From Pseudalkalibacillus sp045920555 (GTDB lineage Bacteria; Bacillota; Bacilli; Bacillales; Fictibacillaceae): a stretch of 64,000 bases of DNA. Each line of letters opens with the position of its first letter. Positions within the stretch are counted from its first letter, which is position 1. The stretch lies in contig NZ_CP174509.1 in NCBI RefSeq assembly GCF_045920555.1, positions 3,658,001-3,722,000 of the forward strand, given 5' to 3'. Positions 1 to 9,058 of the stretch are shown in pieces. A program made the position numbers and the translations under genes. The notes beneath the pieces are model-generated. The model ran no database searches and was not told the DNA's origin. It was given only the letters and a program-made list of their open reading frames with translations.

Positions 1-1006
1 TTACTCGTTCAAATTCATTTACAATCGTTTCTGCGTATGGTGGCTCTAACCCTTCATATCCCCAATAGATTTCTTCTCCTTGCGTATGGAAAGCGATGGT
101 CCGGTCAAAATCCTCTCTACGTGTCAATTCTGCCATAGCAATCGTTTCGGGCTCACTTAATGGTCTTTCTCCTGGATAGTCTCTTGGAGCAGGAGCTTGT
201 GGCTTCCTAGGTTTTTCCACCTCCCACTCAGCGGGGAACTGGTTGTTCAAGTCTACTCCTCTTATATTGGCCTTCCATCCTGAGAAATCTGTATTCCCTT
301 GATTCAGTTCTAGCACATAATCCTTATAATACTCACATTCAGTGGGTCCATTCAGGACCAGATCGACTCCATCGGGATTTACCATGGGAACAATCGATAT
401 GGTAACCCCATCATAAAAAGGCGACATGTCCAAAGCTCGGATCATCCATTTGTTCGTTAAAGCTAGCAAATAGTCATTCAAAAAATTCATTATGACTGCT
501 GTGGTGATCCATTCCTGAGCATGAAAAGCCCCATTCATATGGACTTTCTTTTCTCCATTCCCAATTTGGATCTCTGGAATTGACTTTCCAAGCACTGAGT
601 TGCCAATCGATTTCGCCCTGATAAAAGGATATATCTGTCTTAAAGATCTCAAGTTTTTCATCATCGTTACCGAGTCATAATTCATTTTAGGATTCACGTA
701 AGGAGTGACTACTCTAACAGGCAGGGTAATGATTTGTCCAATTTGAAGATTGCTTGGAGACAAATCAGGATTCATAATTGTGAGGGCATCAAGTGCCAGT
801 TTTCTTCTTTGTGAAATCTTATAAAAGGTATCCCCTTTTTGTATGGTGTATTTTTCTGTTTTGTATGCTGGTATTTCTATGTCTGAACCTACTTGTGGAC
901 TAGATGGATTGAGCTTACGGTTTGAATCGATTACAAGGCGGAGAGGTACATTGAACAATTTGGCAAGATACCATAGTGTATCTCCTTTTCGTATTCTTAC
1001 CTTCAT
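1..1006 (-). CDS. yqgT: YqgT-like LysM-M14 endopeptidase, 3' end cut
   Basis: Partial: the frame is still open at position 1 after 335 codons, so the C terminus lies outside the window. Two LysM peptidoglycan-binding repeats (about residues 2-45 and 51-96) are followed by an M14 zinc carboxypeptidase domain. The visible zinc ligands are H162 and E165 in FHAQEW and H307 in AFHTQGEE. By family (gamma-D-glutamyl-L-diamino acid endopeptidase I, YqgT) it should cut the gamma-D-Glu-diaminopimelate bond of wall peptides. There is no obvious signal peptide, as is usual for YqgT. The ATG at 1006 follows GGAGGG by 7 bases. It lies downstream of yqgS, in the B. subtilis order. Confidence 0.93.
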   Translation of the reverse strand, partial: MKVRIRKGDTLWYLAKLFNVPLRLVIDSNRKLNPSSPQVGSDIEIPAYKTEKYTIQKGDTFYKISQRRKLALDALTIMNPDLSPSNLQIGQIITLPVRVVTPYVNPKMNYDSVTMMKNLRSLRQIYPFIRAKSIGNSVLGKSIPEIQIGNGEKKVHMNGAFHAQEWITTAVIMNFLNDYLLALTNKWMIRALDMSPFYDGVTISIVPMVNPDGVDLVLNGPTECEYYKDYVLELNQGNTDFSGWKANIRGVDLNNQFPAEWEVEKPRKPQAPAPRDYPGERPLSEPETIAMAELTRREDFDRTIAFHTQGEEIYWGYEGLEPPYAETIVNEFERV

Positions 1007-1176
1007 TTTAATTCCCTCCAAATAACCATTCTCCCACCATATATATGGCTCAAATGTTCAGTTATGAATCATTTTATGTATGATTTTAAGGAAGGCTGGG
1101 TAGGGCTTGATTTTGATAGATACTTGGCAAAGACAGCCCTTTCTTAAGGGTTGAGCCTTAGTAATGTTGATCAGAT

Positions 1177-1210
1177 AAAAAAACCGTGCCAACTTTCGGT
1201 TGACACGGTT
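1177..1210 (-). terminator. Rho-independent terminator of yqgS
   Basis: Stem AACCGTG/CACGGTT extended inward by CAAC/GTTG, followed on the minus strand by seven T. It lies just past the yqgS stop codon at 1220. Confidence 0.9.
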
Positions 1211-1219
1211 CTGGATCAT

Positions 1220-3094
1220 CTATTCGTCTTTAATTGTACCTGTCTTCGGATCGAAGAAACGTAGCAAGTCTCCATAAACGATACGATCAGAGTAATCAAG
1301 CTCTTTCTTCGCTTTTTCCATATATGGCTCACAAGCTGTTTTCTCTACTTTTTCACCAGACTCTTTATCGTAACAAGTGTTATCAGTATATACGTGATCT
1401 TTAGTAATAAAGCTTCCGTCACGTAATACTGCAAAGTCTTGACGTTCTTTAGAGAACAAGTCAGATCCAAATTGGATGGTATTCTTGGTATCTTTTCCTA
1501 GTAAGTGCATGATCGTTGGTCTTAGGTCGACTTGCCCCCCGACAGTATCCATCACTTTACCATTTCCATTTCCAGGAATGTGGATATACATCGGTACACG
1601 CTGCAGCTGTGTCGATTCGAATGGTGTGATTTCCTTACCAAGGTATTCTCCCATAGCTTTGTTATGGTTTTCTGAGATACCATAGTGATCTCCATAAAGT
1701 ACGAAAACAGTGTCTTCGTACATGCCTTCATTCTTCAGGCTATCGAAGAACATCTTAACAGCTTCATCAGTATAACGTACCGTTGTGAAGTAACGGTTAA
1801 CTGTGCCATCATTGGACGTCCACTCTGGGATGAATTCATCTTCCTCTTCCAATGTGAATGGGAAGTGGTTCGTCAATGTGATGAACTTCGTGTAGTAAGG
1901 TTCAGGCATTTCTTTCAAATGATCAACGGATTGTTGGAAGAAGAATTCGTCCTTCATGCCCCAACCGATCGATTGCTCAGGTTTAACATCATAATCCGTC
2001 AATGAATAGAACCTATCATAACCAAGTGATTTATACATGATATCACGGTTCCAGAAACTTTTGTTGTTAGCATGGAGATTTGCAGTATAATATCCATTAT
2101 CCTTCAACAGCTCTGGTGTCGCTTGATATTCATTTTGTGAATGAGTGAAGAATACTGCTCCACTTGGTAAAGGATATAATGAATTATCCAATAGAAATTC
2201 TGAATCAGACGTTTTTCCTTGACCTGTTTGGTGATAGAAGTTAGGGAAATAATACGTATCCTCATCATTCTTCAAATCGTTTAGGAATGGTGTGATTTCC
2301 TTCCCTTCCACTTCGTTATCAATTACAAAATTCTGTACTGACTCAAGTGAAACCATCACTACGTTTTTACCTTTGGCTGCACCGAACATTTCTGGGTTCG
2401 GTTCTTTGTAATCAGCTTTTACGTAGTTTTCAATGTCAGCAATTTCACTCCCATCAGCAAGAGCACGTTGAGCCTTTGCTTTTGACTGAATGATCGCATC
2501 ATAAGCATGATAGTTATACGTACCGATATTCTTGATCAGCATTTCACGGTCAAACGAACGTGTCAATAATTGCGGACGCTCAGTTTCAGCAATACCGACG
2601 TTTACGATAAATATAATCAAACTTGATGCGAAGACAAGTCCAATTTTTTTGGATGACAATTTAGGTGCTTCTATCTTACGTACTTTCATGTATATTGCCA
2701 GAACAATAATATCCACGAATAGTAAAAGATCATATGGATAAATTAACGATGTGATACTACTTCCTAGGTCACCCATGTTACTTGTTTGGAATAATACCGG
2801 AATCGTAATAAAATCATTAAAGAAACGGTAATACACCATATTCGCAAACAAAATGAATGACGCAATAAAATTCAATAGCAACGTAGCAATGTTTCGGGTT
2901 CTTCCTGAAAAAAACAATGCAAAAGCCATGATGAATACTACTGAACTAAGCGGATTGATAAAAAGGATTATTTCTTGAACAGCATTTTCTATTTTAAGAT
3001 CGAACGAAATTTTATATACCAGATACGATTTCAACCATAGTAAAACACCTGTGATGATGATAATCTGATATTTTGATAGGGTGTTTTTCAGCAT
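1220..3094 (-). CDS. yqgS: Lipoteichoic acid synthase family protein (YqgS)
   Basis: 624 residues: about five N-terminal membrane segments (residues 1-170), then an extracellular alkaline-phosphatase/sulfatase-fold domain. The LtaS-type active site is visible: metal-binding E251 (MVSLESVQNF), catalytic T295 (GQGKTSD) and the D469-H470 pair (YGDHYG). LtaS enzymes polymerise glycerol phosphate from phosphatidylglycerol on the outer membrane face. YqgS of B. subtilis is the minor paralogue expressed around sporulation, and synteny (glcK upstream, yqgT downstream) supports that identity. The start at 3094 has AGGAGGT seven bases upstream. Whether it acts as primer synthase or polymerase cannot be told from sequence. 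Confidence 0.93.
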   Translation of the reverse strand: MLKNTLSKYQIIIITGVLLWLKSYLVYKISFDLKIENAVQEIILFINPLSSVVFIMAFALFFSGRTRNIATLLLNFIASFILFANMVYYRFFNDFITIPVLFQTSNMGDLGSSITSLIYPYDLLLFVDIIVLAIYMKVRKIEAPKLSSKKIGLVFASSLIIFIVNVGIAETERPQLLTRSFDREMLIKNIGTYNYHAYDAIIQSKAKAQRALADGSEIADIENYVKADYKEPNPEMFGAAKGKNVVMVSLESVQNFVIDNEVEGKEITPFLNDLKNDEDTYYFPNFYHQTGQGKTSDSEFLLDNSLYPLPSGAVFFTHSQNEYQATPELLKDNGYYTANLHANNKSFWNRDIMYKSLGYDRFYSLTDYDVKPEQSIGWGMKDEFFFQQSVDHLKEMPEPYYTKFITLTNHFPFTLEEEDEFIPEWTSNDGTVNRYFTTVRYTDEAVKMFFDSLKNEGMYEDTVFVLYGDHYGISENHNKAMGEYLGKEITPFESTQLQRVPMYIHIPGNGNGKVMDTVGGQVDLRPTIMHLLGKDTKNTIQFGSDLFSKERQDFAVLRDGSFITKDHVYTDNTCYDKESGEKVEKTACEPYMEKAKKELDYSDRIVYGDLLRFFDPKTGTIKDE

Positions 3095-3590
3095 CGTATA
3101 GTTACCTCCTTGACTTGATGACTCATTATATTTTTGTTTGGATCCTCATAGTTTTCGTACTTGTAATTTCTTCACTTTTGTATTTTCTTCACATTTGTAT
3201 TAACTTCACTCGTTTTTCACATGATTGTTATAATACTCCCTTTTATATATTTTTTCAAGAGAAATTTAGCCTTTTTCAATTAATTGTAAATTATATTACG
3301 CTTACGTTAAGATACCTATCCCCTATTGAAAATACCGTTAAACCTATAGACGACCAAATAAGAAAAAAGTTTTAAGTTTGTATACAATTTGCAATAATTT
3401 CACACTTTGTTCATACTTTTTATGTAAACGTCCTAGGATCATATCGCTGAATCTTCTTCCAGCCATTACTTTTCGCCTACATCAGCTATTTTCAAGCCAA
3501 GCCATTATATGAAAAAAAAGAGTCAAAAATGACCCTTTCTAGATTTGTATAGTATTCGATTATTCTAAGTACTTTACGAGGATACGAATA
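3095..3590. other. AT-rich intergenic region, no gene
   Basis: About 500 bases between glcK and yqgS. Very AT-rich, and I find no ORF with a ribosome binding site on either strand. It holds the glcK terminator at 3512-3537 and presumably the yqgS promoter, but no convincing -35/-10 pair for the minus strand stands out. Confidence 0.6.
3512..3537 (-). terminator. Terminator of yqgQ-glcK
   Basis: GGGTCA, short AT loop, TGACTC (one G-T pair), then an eight-T run on the minus strand, about 55 bases after the glcK stop. Confidence 0.8.
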
Positions 3591-4559
3591 TTAATCATTG
3601 CGTTTTAAAAATAAAAGACGAGCGGAACCGATGACTCCTGCGTCATTCCCTAAGCTCGCAATTGCAAAATCGGAACCCTCCTGGACTCTCGGCAGTGCAA
3701 ACTGCCCGAATACTTTCTTCAACGGATCCATCAACTGATCACCAGCTCGTGATACACCGCCTCCAATGACAATTCGTGAAGGATTGATTACATTCGCCAT
3801 GTTTGCAATCGCAAGTCCGAGATGATGAGTGATAATTTCTATCACCTTATTTGCCCATTCATCCCCTTCAGCTGCACAGGTAAACACATCTTCAGCCGAC
3901 ACATTCCCCTTTTCATTCAACTTTTTATGAAGCATGCTGGCAGGGTTTTCTTCCAGTCCTTCAGTAGCGATTCTTGAGATGCCTGTCGCAGATGCGATCG
4001 TTTCGAGACAGCCTGTCTTTCCGCAGTTACAAGGTGCACCATCTTCAACGATCGATGTTATATGGCCAATTTCCCCAGCCATCCCATTCGCTCCATGAAG
4101 AATTGTCCCGTTTGAAATGATGCCACCACCAATTCCAGTACCTAATGTGATACAAATCAAGTCAGATGCTTGTTTTCCTGCACCTTTCCACATTTCGCCG
4201 AGTGCAGCAATATTCGCATCATTTTCCACTACGACCTTCAGACCGGTCTTTGACTCTAAGTCATCTTTTAGTGGGTAGTTTTCCCATCCAACATTCACTG
4301 CATGATAAATAAAACCGTTTTCCATATTGATGAAACCAGGTGCCCCAATTCCGATGCCATCTATATCGTTTTGTTTCCAGCCTCTGTTTTCCACCTTTTC
4401 TTTGATCGAATCGGCAATATTTTGTGATATATTTCTACCATTATTGCTTGTATCCGTAGGTATCCCCCATTTATCTACAATATTACCATTTCGATCTACA
4501 ATGGCCATTTTGATCGTTGTTCCGCCTAAATCGATTCCAATCGACATTCTATCCGTCAT
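3591..4559 (-). CDS. glcK: ROK-family glucokinase GlcK
   Basis: Phosphorylates glucose to glucose-6-phosphate in the cytoplasm. The N-terminal phosphate-binding GIDLGGTTIK motif, the ROK zinc motif CNCGKTGC, the VENDANIAALGE sugar-binding segment and the C-terminal IGGGVSRAGD and LGNDAGVIG segments are all present. The longest frame starts at 4568, but the ATG at 4559 has AAGGA at good spacing and puts the same seven residues before GIDLGG as in B. subtilis GlcK, so I use it. It follows yqgQ by a few bases and forms the usual yqgQ-glcK pair. The gene for the GluP rhomboid, normally beside it, is absent. Confidence 0.95.
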   Translation of the reverse strand: MTDRMSIGIDLGGTTIKMAIVDRNGNIVDKWGIPTDTSNNGRNISQNIADSIKEKVENRGWKQNDIDGIGIGAPGFINMENGFIYHAVNVGWENYPLKDDLESKTGLKVVVENDANIAALGEMWKGAGKQASDLICITLGTGIGGGIISNGTILHGANGMAGEIGHITSIVEDGAPCNCGKTGCLETIASATGISRIATEGLEENPASMLHKKLNEKGNVSAEDVFTCAAEGDEWANKVIEIITHHLGLAIANMANVINPSRIVIGGGVSRAGDQLMDPLKKVFGQFALPRVQEGSDFAIASLGNDAGVIGSARLLFLKRND

Positions 4560-4571
4560 ATAACTCATCCT

Positions 4572-4763
4572 TTAATTCAATTTATTCTGTTCACTTTTTA
4601 TGATTAGGATTGCTTTTCTAAATTCTTCGTTGCTGATCATCCCATTTTGGAATAGTTCTTGTATTTCGGAAGAATACATTTCCAAGTCTGCACTGCGATT
4701 ACCAGTATATATAAATGTGCCGAAGCGCTTCAAAAATTGTTGCACGTCCAATATTGTCTTCAT
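4572..4763 (-). CDS. yqgQ: YqgQ family small protein (DUF910)
   Basis: 63 residues, soluble, predicted three-helix fold. The sequence beginning MKTILDVQQFLKRFGTFIYT and the LEMYSSEIQELFQNGMI core are typical of YqgQ. Function unknown; the B. subtilis structure suggests a possible nucleic-acid-binding helical bundle. I chose the internal ATG at 4763, which follows GGGTGA by eight bases; the upstream extension is low-complexity and has no ribosome binding site. Immediately upstream of glcK, as in B. subtilis. Confidence 0.9.
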   Translation of the reverse strand: MKTILDVQQFLKRFGTFIYTGNRSADLEMYSSEIQELFQNGMISNEEFRKAILIIKSEQNKLN

Positions 4764-4868
4764 AATGAATTCACCCAATCGTATTATATCATTATTATTC
4801 ATTTTAAAAAGGAATGAAAATATGAAGAAAATCAAAGACAAAATAATAGAGAAGCAATAGCTGCTTCC

Positions 4869-6329
4869 CTAACGATCGGGGTCTTTCGGATGTAATACTG
4901 TAGGTCTTCGATTTTTGAGTGGAATCGGAGAACGGACCAGTACATCTCTGAATCCTTTATATGAAAATGGGATGAACGGCCACAAATAAGGAATGTGGAA
5001 GGATTTAAGCCGTGAGAGCAAAATGATCCATAATGTGGTCCCTATCACATAACCAGGCAGAGCGAATAGTGCTGTCAAAATCAAAAGTAACAAACGAGTC
5101 AATCGATTCGCAAGACTGAGTTCATAGGTCGGTGTAGCAAATGACCCTATAGCGGCGATTGAAATATACAGGATGACTTCATTGATGAACAACCCTACAT
5201 CTACTGCCACTTGTCCAATCAGTATCGCAGCCACTATTCCTAAAGCGGTTGCTAATGAGGATGGTATATGGACAGTTGCCATCCTCATGATATCTAAACC
5301 AACCTCAATAAGGATGAGTTGGATGAACAGGGGTACATCCCCTGCTTTTTCCAGCCCGATAAAGGCGAGCTGGACAGGCATCATCTCAGGGTTGCTCGAG
5401 AACAAATACCACAGAGGCAGAGAAAAGATGGACAGTAAAACAGCGAAAAAACGAACAAATCGAAGATATGCCCCGACCACCGGTTTTTGTCGATATTCCT
5501 CCATATGCTGCAAATGGTGCCAAAAAGTTGCGGGGGTTATCAAGACACTTGGTGAACCGTCGACAAAAACGAGCACATGTCCTTCATAAAGGTGGACAGC
5601 AGCAGTATCAGGCCGTTCTGTATACCTCACTAATGGGTAAGGGTTCCAATGCTGTCCGCATATAAATTCTTCAATGGTCTTTTCCGCCATCGGAATGCCA
5701 TCGGTATCGATCTTTGACAATGAGTCTTTTATCTTTTCCACAATTTTAGGATCGGCGATATCTTCTATATAGGAAATACAGATGTCTGTCTGTGACCTTC
5801 TTCCGATCTTCATATATTCCATACGTAAGGAACGGTCACGGACCCGTCTTCTTGTCAAGGAGGTATTAAAGATAATCGTCTCGACAAATCCATCCCGAGA
5901 TCCACGCACAACCCTTTCCAAGTCAGGTTCCGATGGTCCCCGGACTGGATAGGTCCTTGCGTCAATCACTATCACAGTGTCTACCCCTTCAACGATCAGA
6001 AGGCTTGGTCCCCCTAGTGAGAAATCAATCGCTTTTTCAAGATCCTTCTGTTCTTCTATCTCCATGTACGGAAGGTGAGTACGCATCAACTTCGTCAAAG
6101 GATCAGGGTCAAGATCCTCAGGTTCGAGTTTTGATAGTAGCTTCATCAAATAGTGCATGATTTCATCTTTAACAAATCCATCAATCATGAAAAGACTCAT
6201 GCTTTTTCCGGCATAATCCAGCTCAAGATGGATCTGGTCGAAGCTTTTGCCTATTCCAAGTTCTTCTTTAATATAAGCAATGGTTGCATTGTAATCTTTG
6301 ATCTGTGGAACTTCTTTATCTCGAGTCAT
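4869..6329 (-). CDS. SpoVAF-like GerA-family spore germination protein
   Basis: 486 residues from the chosen start. The N-terminal two thirds form a soluble GerA A-subunit type domain; the last ~200 residues hold four to five hydrophobic segments. The stretch PVRGPSEPDLERVVRGSRDG and the C-terminal VLHPKDPDR are what I associate with SpoVAF rather than receptor subunits GerAA/GerBA; SpoVAF is an inner-membrane spore protein that modulates germination. Start 6329 was chosen over 6356 because AAAGGGTGGGG lies just upstream. It is not beside spoVA genes but next to yqgQ-glcK. A receptor A-subunit orphan is the alternative reading. Confidence 0.8.
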   Translation of the reverse strand: MTRDKEVPQIKDYNATIAYIKEELGIGKSFDQIHLELDYAGKSMSLFMIDGFVKDEIMHYLMKLLSKLEPEDLDPDPLTKLMRTHLPYMEIEEQKDLEKAIDFSLGGPSLLIVEGVDTVIVIDARTYPVRGPSEPDLERVVRGSRDGFVETIIFNTSLTRRRVRDRSLRMEYMKIGRRSQTDICISYIEDIADPKIVEKIKDSLSKIDTDGIPMAEKTIEEFICGQHWNPYPLVRYTERPDTAAVHLYEGHVLVFVDGSPSVLITPATFWHHLQHMEEYRQKPVVGAYLRFVRFFAVLLSIFSLPLWYLFSSNPEMMPVQLAFIGLEKAGDVPLFIQLILIEVGLDIMRMATVHIPSSLATALGIVAAILIGQVAVDVGLFINEVILYISIAAIGSFATPTYELSLANRLTRLLLLILTALFALPGYVIGTTLWIILLSRLKSFHIPYLWPFIPFSYKGFRDVLVRSPIPLKNRRPTVLHPKDPDR

Positions 6330-6402
6330 TTTCCCCACCCTTTCAATTACCATCATTAACCAATCATAATATTTACATACTTGGACAGGGGTTTTTTGTG
6401 GG

Positions 6403-6437
6403 AAAAAGAAAAAGCACTGATCAGCTCAGTGCTTTTT
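6403..6437 (-). terminator. Terminator downstream of yhfE
   Basis: Perfect stem AAAGCACTGA/TCAGTGCTTT with a five-base loop. T-rich tails lie on both sides, so it could work both ways; the minus-strand tail is longer. It lies beyond repeat R1, which would therefore be transcribed in the yhfE 3' UTR. Confidence 0.85.
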
Positions 6438-6470
6438 CCTTGGCCTTGTTATTCTTCAGTGTTGATTTCT

Positions 6471-6635
6471 GCAAAATTCACTCCCTTTCGGCGGGCTAAA
6501 GAAAAGCGGAAGCGACCCGCTTAGTCATGTAGGTCGCTGGAAAACTGTCGAGGAGGCTGCGCCGCCGCAGGAGTGTCTTGAATTCGGTAAAGAAAAATCG
6601 CTATTGGAAATCAACTACTGGATTTAACAACGCCT
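6471..6635 (-). repeat. Intergenic repeat element R1 (block A plus fold-back)
   Basis: On the minus strand it begins right after the yhfE stop with GGCGTTGTTAAATCC...GTTGATTTC (block A), then GACACTCCTGCGG, GCCTCCTCG, a long segment shared with R4 (CAGTTTTCCAG, TGACTAAGCGGGTCGCTTC) and closes with GAAAGGGAGTGAATTT, the inverted partner of the CACTCC segment. No coding capacity seen. Same family as R2-R5. Confidence 0.8.
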
Positions 6636-6640
6636 TTCCT

Positions 6641-7693
6641 TTAAGAATTCATATTCGATTTCAGATAGTGATAAATCAATCGTGCTGTATGTAACAGTGA
6701 AGTTTCATGAGTACGTTCGAATGCGTGGGATGCATCGATACCCGGACCGATCAAAGCATGTTTCAGATCGTAGCCGGCTCTGATAGCAGCAGAAGCGTCA
6801 GAACCATAGAAAGGATAGATGTCCATCTTGTATTCAATATGATTCTCTTTCGAAAGGTTCTCAAGGTGTTTTCTCAGCCCGAGATGATATGGTCCGCTGG
6901 AGTCTTTTGCACAAATGGATACAGTGAATTCGTCTGTTGCCTGTCCGTCTCCGATCGCCCCCATATCAACCGCCAGATACTCTTCTGTTTCACTCGGTAT
7001 GTTAGAGTTACCGCCATAGCCGATTTCTTCATTATTGGAAATCAAGAAATGGGTCGTAAACGGAAGTTTAATGCCCTCTTCTTTTAAAAGCTTGATGACA
7101 TGCATCAATAATGCAACACTCGCCTTATCATCAAGATGTCGGGATTTGATGAACCCGCTCTCTGTGATTTCGACACGAGGTTCGAACGACACAAAGTCCC
7201 CTACGGAAATCCCTAATTCTTTGACATCCTGTTCGGATTTTACACGCTCATCTATACGGACTTCTATATTATTTTCATCTCGTTTGGCATCGCCTGCTTC
7301 TTTGTAAACATGAACTGAAGTTTGGTGCATGAGGATTGTACCCGTAAAACGTTTGTTTTCAGCTGTCTCGATTTGACAGTATTCCCCTTCGACATGGTTC
7401 CACCTGAAACCACCGATCATCGTTAATTTCAATCTTCCGTTCGATTTGATTTCTTTAACCATCGCACCAAGCGTATCAACATGGGCAGTCAAAAACCGAT
7501 GCCGATCATTATTTTCCCCAGATAAAGTTACGAGTAATCCGCCTTTATGATTTCGTTGCGTTTCCAAACCTAGCTTGTTGAAATATTCGTCTACATGCCT
7601 GATAACTTGTTCCGTATTCCCAGATGGGCTTGGGATTGATACCAAATCTTTGATCAATTCCATTATTTCATTCGTATTGACTTTCTGGCTCAT
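6641..7693 (-). CDS. yhfE: M42 family metallopeptidase (YhfE)
   Basis: 350 residues, close to the usual length. M42 cocatalytic site visible: H71 and D73 (TAHVDTLG), bridging D188 (SRHLDDKAS), general base E222 with E223 (SNNEEIGYG), D243 (AVDMGAIGD) and H323 (DASHAFERTHE). M42 enzymes are large oligomeric cytoplasmic aminopeptidases; YhfE is annotated as a glutamyl-type aminopeptidase, but substrate choice is not readable here. In B. subtilis yhfE lies elsewhere, so its place in this gluP-less interval is a rearrangement. Divergent from the unknown gene at 7786. Repeat R1 starts within about ten bases of the stop codon. Confidence 0.92.
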   Translation of the reverse strand: MSQKVNTNEIMELIKDLVSIPSPSGNTEQVIRHVDEYFNKLGLETQRNHKGGLLVTLSGENNDRHRFLTAHVDTLGAMVKEIKSNGRLKLTMIGGFRWNHVEGEYCQIETAENKRFTGTILMHQTSVHVYKEAGDAKRDENNIEVRIDERVKSEQDVKELGISVGDFVSFEPRVEITESGFIKSRHLDDKASVALLMHVIKLLKEEGIKLPFTTHFLISNNEEIGYGGNSNIPSETEEYLAVDMGAIGDGQATDEFTVSICAKDSSGPYHLGLRKHLENLSKENHIEYKMDIYPFYGSDASAAIRAGYDLKHALIGPGIDASHAFERTHETSLLHTARLIYHYLKSNMNS

Positions 7694-7785
7694 ATTTTCC
7701 GTTCCCCCTCAAAACTATTTCCTTCTAAACTACCGGACAAGTTCATATTTTATATGGATAGGATGTCGATGGAGGTTTAAAAGGT

Positions 7786-8661
7786 ATGAAAAAACAAGTG
7801 CTTATCTTTCTAATTCTAGTGACGGTTACGGCAACGTCCCTCTATATGTATAATAACCAAACTTCCAAAGTAAAGGAAAGTATTATCTATTTTCCAATTG
7901 ATCCATCAGTGTCTTTTACTTCAGCAGAAACAGAAGTAATCCTTCTTGAGGAAAAGGATGAAGACGAATATGAAATCAGATGGAAAGTGAATTCATCTCT
8001 TGGTAAAAAAGCTTATTTAAGGCAGGACATATCGTTACTGTATGAAGATGGGATGTTAAAAGATACGATGTCTAAATGGGAAGAAAACACCGATACACTT
8101 CAACAGAGAAAAGTTGTCACGAATGAAGACAGCGGGCATTTTGAAGCAATCAGCTTCCATCATGCAGAATTACATTACCCGAATGACATAATCAAAAGCG
8201 CACAAACCATGAGCTATGATCAACTCTATGTCATCGACACTCCGCTCCAACCGCTGGAATCATTCAAAACTCCTGAGAACGAAGAGGACCTTGACAATAA
8301 AAAAATGTTGGACCATGCCACAAACCAACAGCTAAAAGTTGTGTGGCATAACTTGATACGCTACTTCAATGTGCCTATAGAAAATTATTATGTTCTTCCT
8401 TTGACTAAACTTTATGATTATTCAATGCTTCCATTACCAGGCCTATCTAAAGAAAAAACCGACCAAGTGATCGGCGGCTTGTGGGAAGGAATTTATAAAA
8501 ATTATTTTCTTGGGATTAAATTGCCTGACGGACAAATCGAATCACCAATCGGCAGTAGTTTGCCACTTATTTTGGTAAGTAAAGATATGAGTCATTTGAT
8601 GTTCCTGACAGAATCAAAATCAGGAGAAAACATACAACTGATTCAATATATCAACCCTTAA
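7786..8661 (+). CDS. Unknown membrane-anchored extracytoplasmic protein
   Basis: 291 residues. A single N-terminal hydrophobic segment (residues 4-20, no lipobox cysteine) looks like a signal anchor, followed by a soluble acidic domain with no cysteines and no motif I recognise. Features seen: an acidic cluster EEKDEDEYE near residue 55, a conserved-looking HNLIRYFNVP segment, and an aromatic C-terminal half. GGAGG lies about ten bases before the ATG. It is the only plus-strand gene in this part of the window and is divergent from yhfE. I cannot name a family; the layout suggests a wall- or membrane-associated Bacillaceae protein. Confidence 0.75.
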   Translation: MKKQVLIFLILVTVTATSLYMYNNQTSKVKESIIYFPIDPSVSFTSAETEVILLEEKDEDEYEIRWKVNSSLGKKAYLRQDISLLYEDGMLKDTMSKWEENTDTLQQRKVVTNEDSGHFEAISFHHAELHYPNDIIKSAQTMSYDQLYVIDTPLQPLESFKTPENEEDLDNKKMLDHATNQQLKVVWHNLIRYFNVPIENYYVLPLTKLYDYSMLPLPGLSKEKTDQVIGGLWEGIYKNYFLGIKLPDGQIESPIGSSLPLILVSKDMSHLMFLTESKSGENIQLIQYINP

Positions 8662-8731
8662 TGTATTGGAGATATTTAAATAAGAAGAAACTCGTTGCAC
8701 AGAGAAAGACAACTAGTAACCTTTCCTCCAC

Positions 8732-8911
8732 TTAAAACATGTCTTGTACTATTTTATCACGAACACCAGGCATTCTTAAGAATCCGCGGATTGCAAGTGT
8801 ACGTAAAATTTTCATACCAAGAATCAAATTTAACAGCTTGTAGCGATTCTGATACATCAGAAATGCAGCAACAGCTAGGAGCATCCATTTCACTAAACCA
8901 TATCTCATCAT
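8732..8911 (-). CDS. Small membrane protein, unknown
   Basis: 59 residues with one hydrophobic segment (KWMLLAVAAFLMY) and a basic C-terminal half (RTLAIRGFLRMPGVRDKI). The chosen ATG at 8911 follows GGAAAGGTGG by five bases; longer readings lack such a site. It converges with the unknown gene at 7786-8661 and lies about 100 bases downstream of the terminator that follows the Xaa-Pro dipeptidase gene. Function unknown. Confidence 0.6.
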   Translation of the reverse strand: MMRYGLVKWMLLAVAAFLMYQNRYKLLNLILGMKILRTLAIRGFLRMPGVRDKIVQDMF

Positions 8912-9017
8912 CCAAACCACCTTTCCTTTCATCTATACTATCTGATAATGGCAAAGGAATTATGCAATATTTTTTATGAATGTAAGCAACCCTGCTCAGT
9001 TTTGCGTTTAATCAAAT

Positions 9018-9052
9018 TTAAAAAGAGACCAACCTTCAGAAGGTTGGTCTCT
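9018..9052 (-). terminator. Terminator of the Xaa-Pro dipeptidase gene
   Basis: Perfect stem AGAGACCAACCTTC/GAAGGTTGGTCTCT, then TTTTTAAATTT on the minus strand; starts six bases after the stop codon. Confidence 0.92.
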
Positions 9053-9058
9053 TCATCT

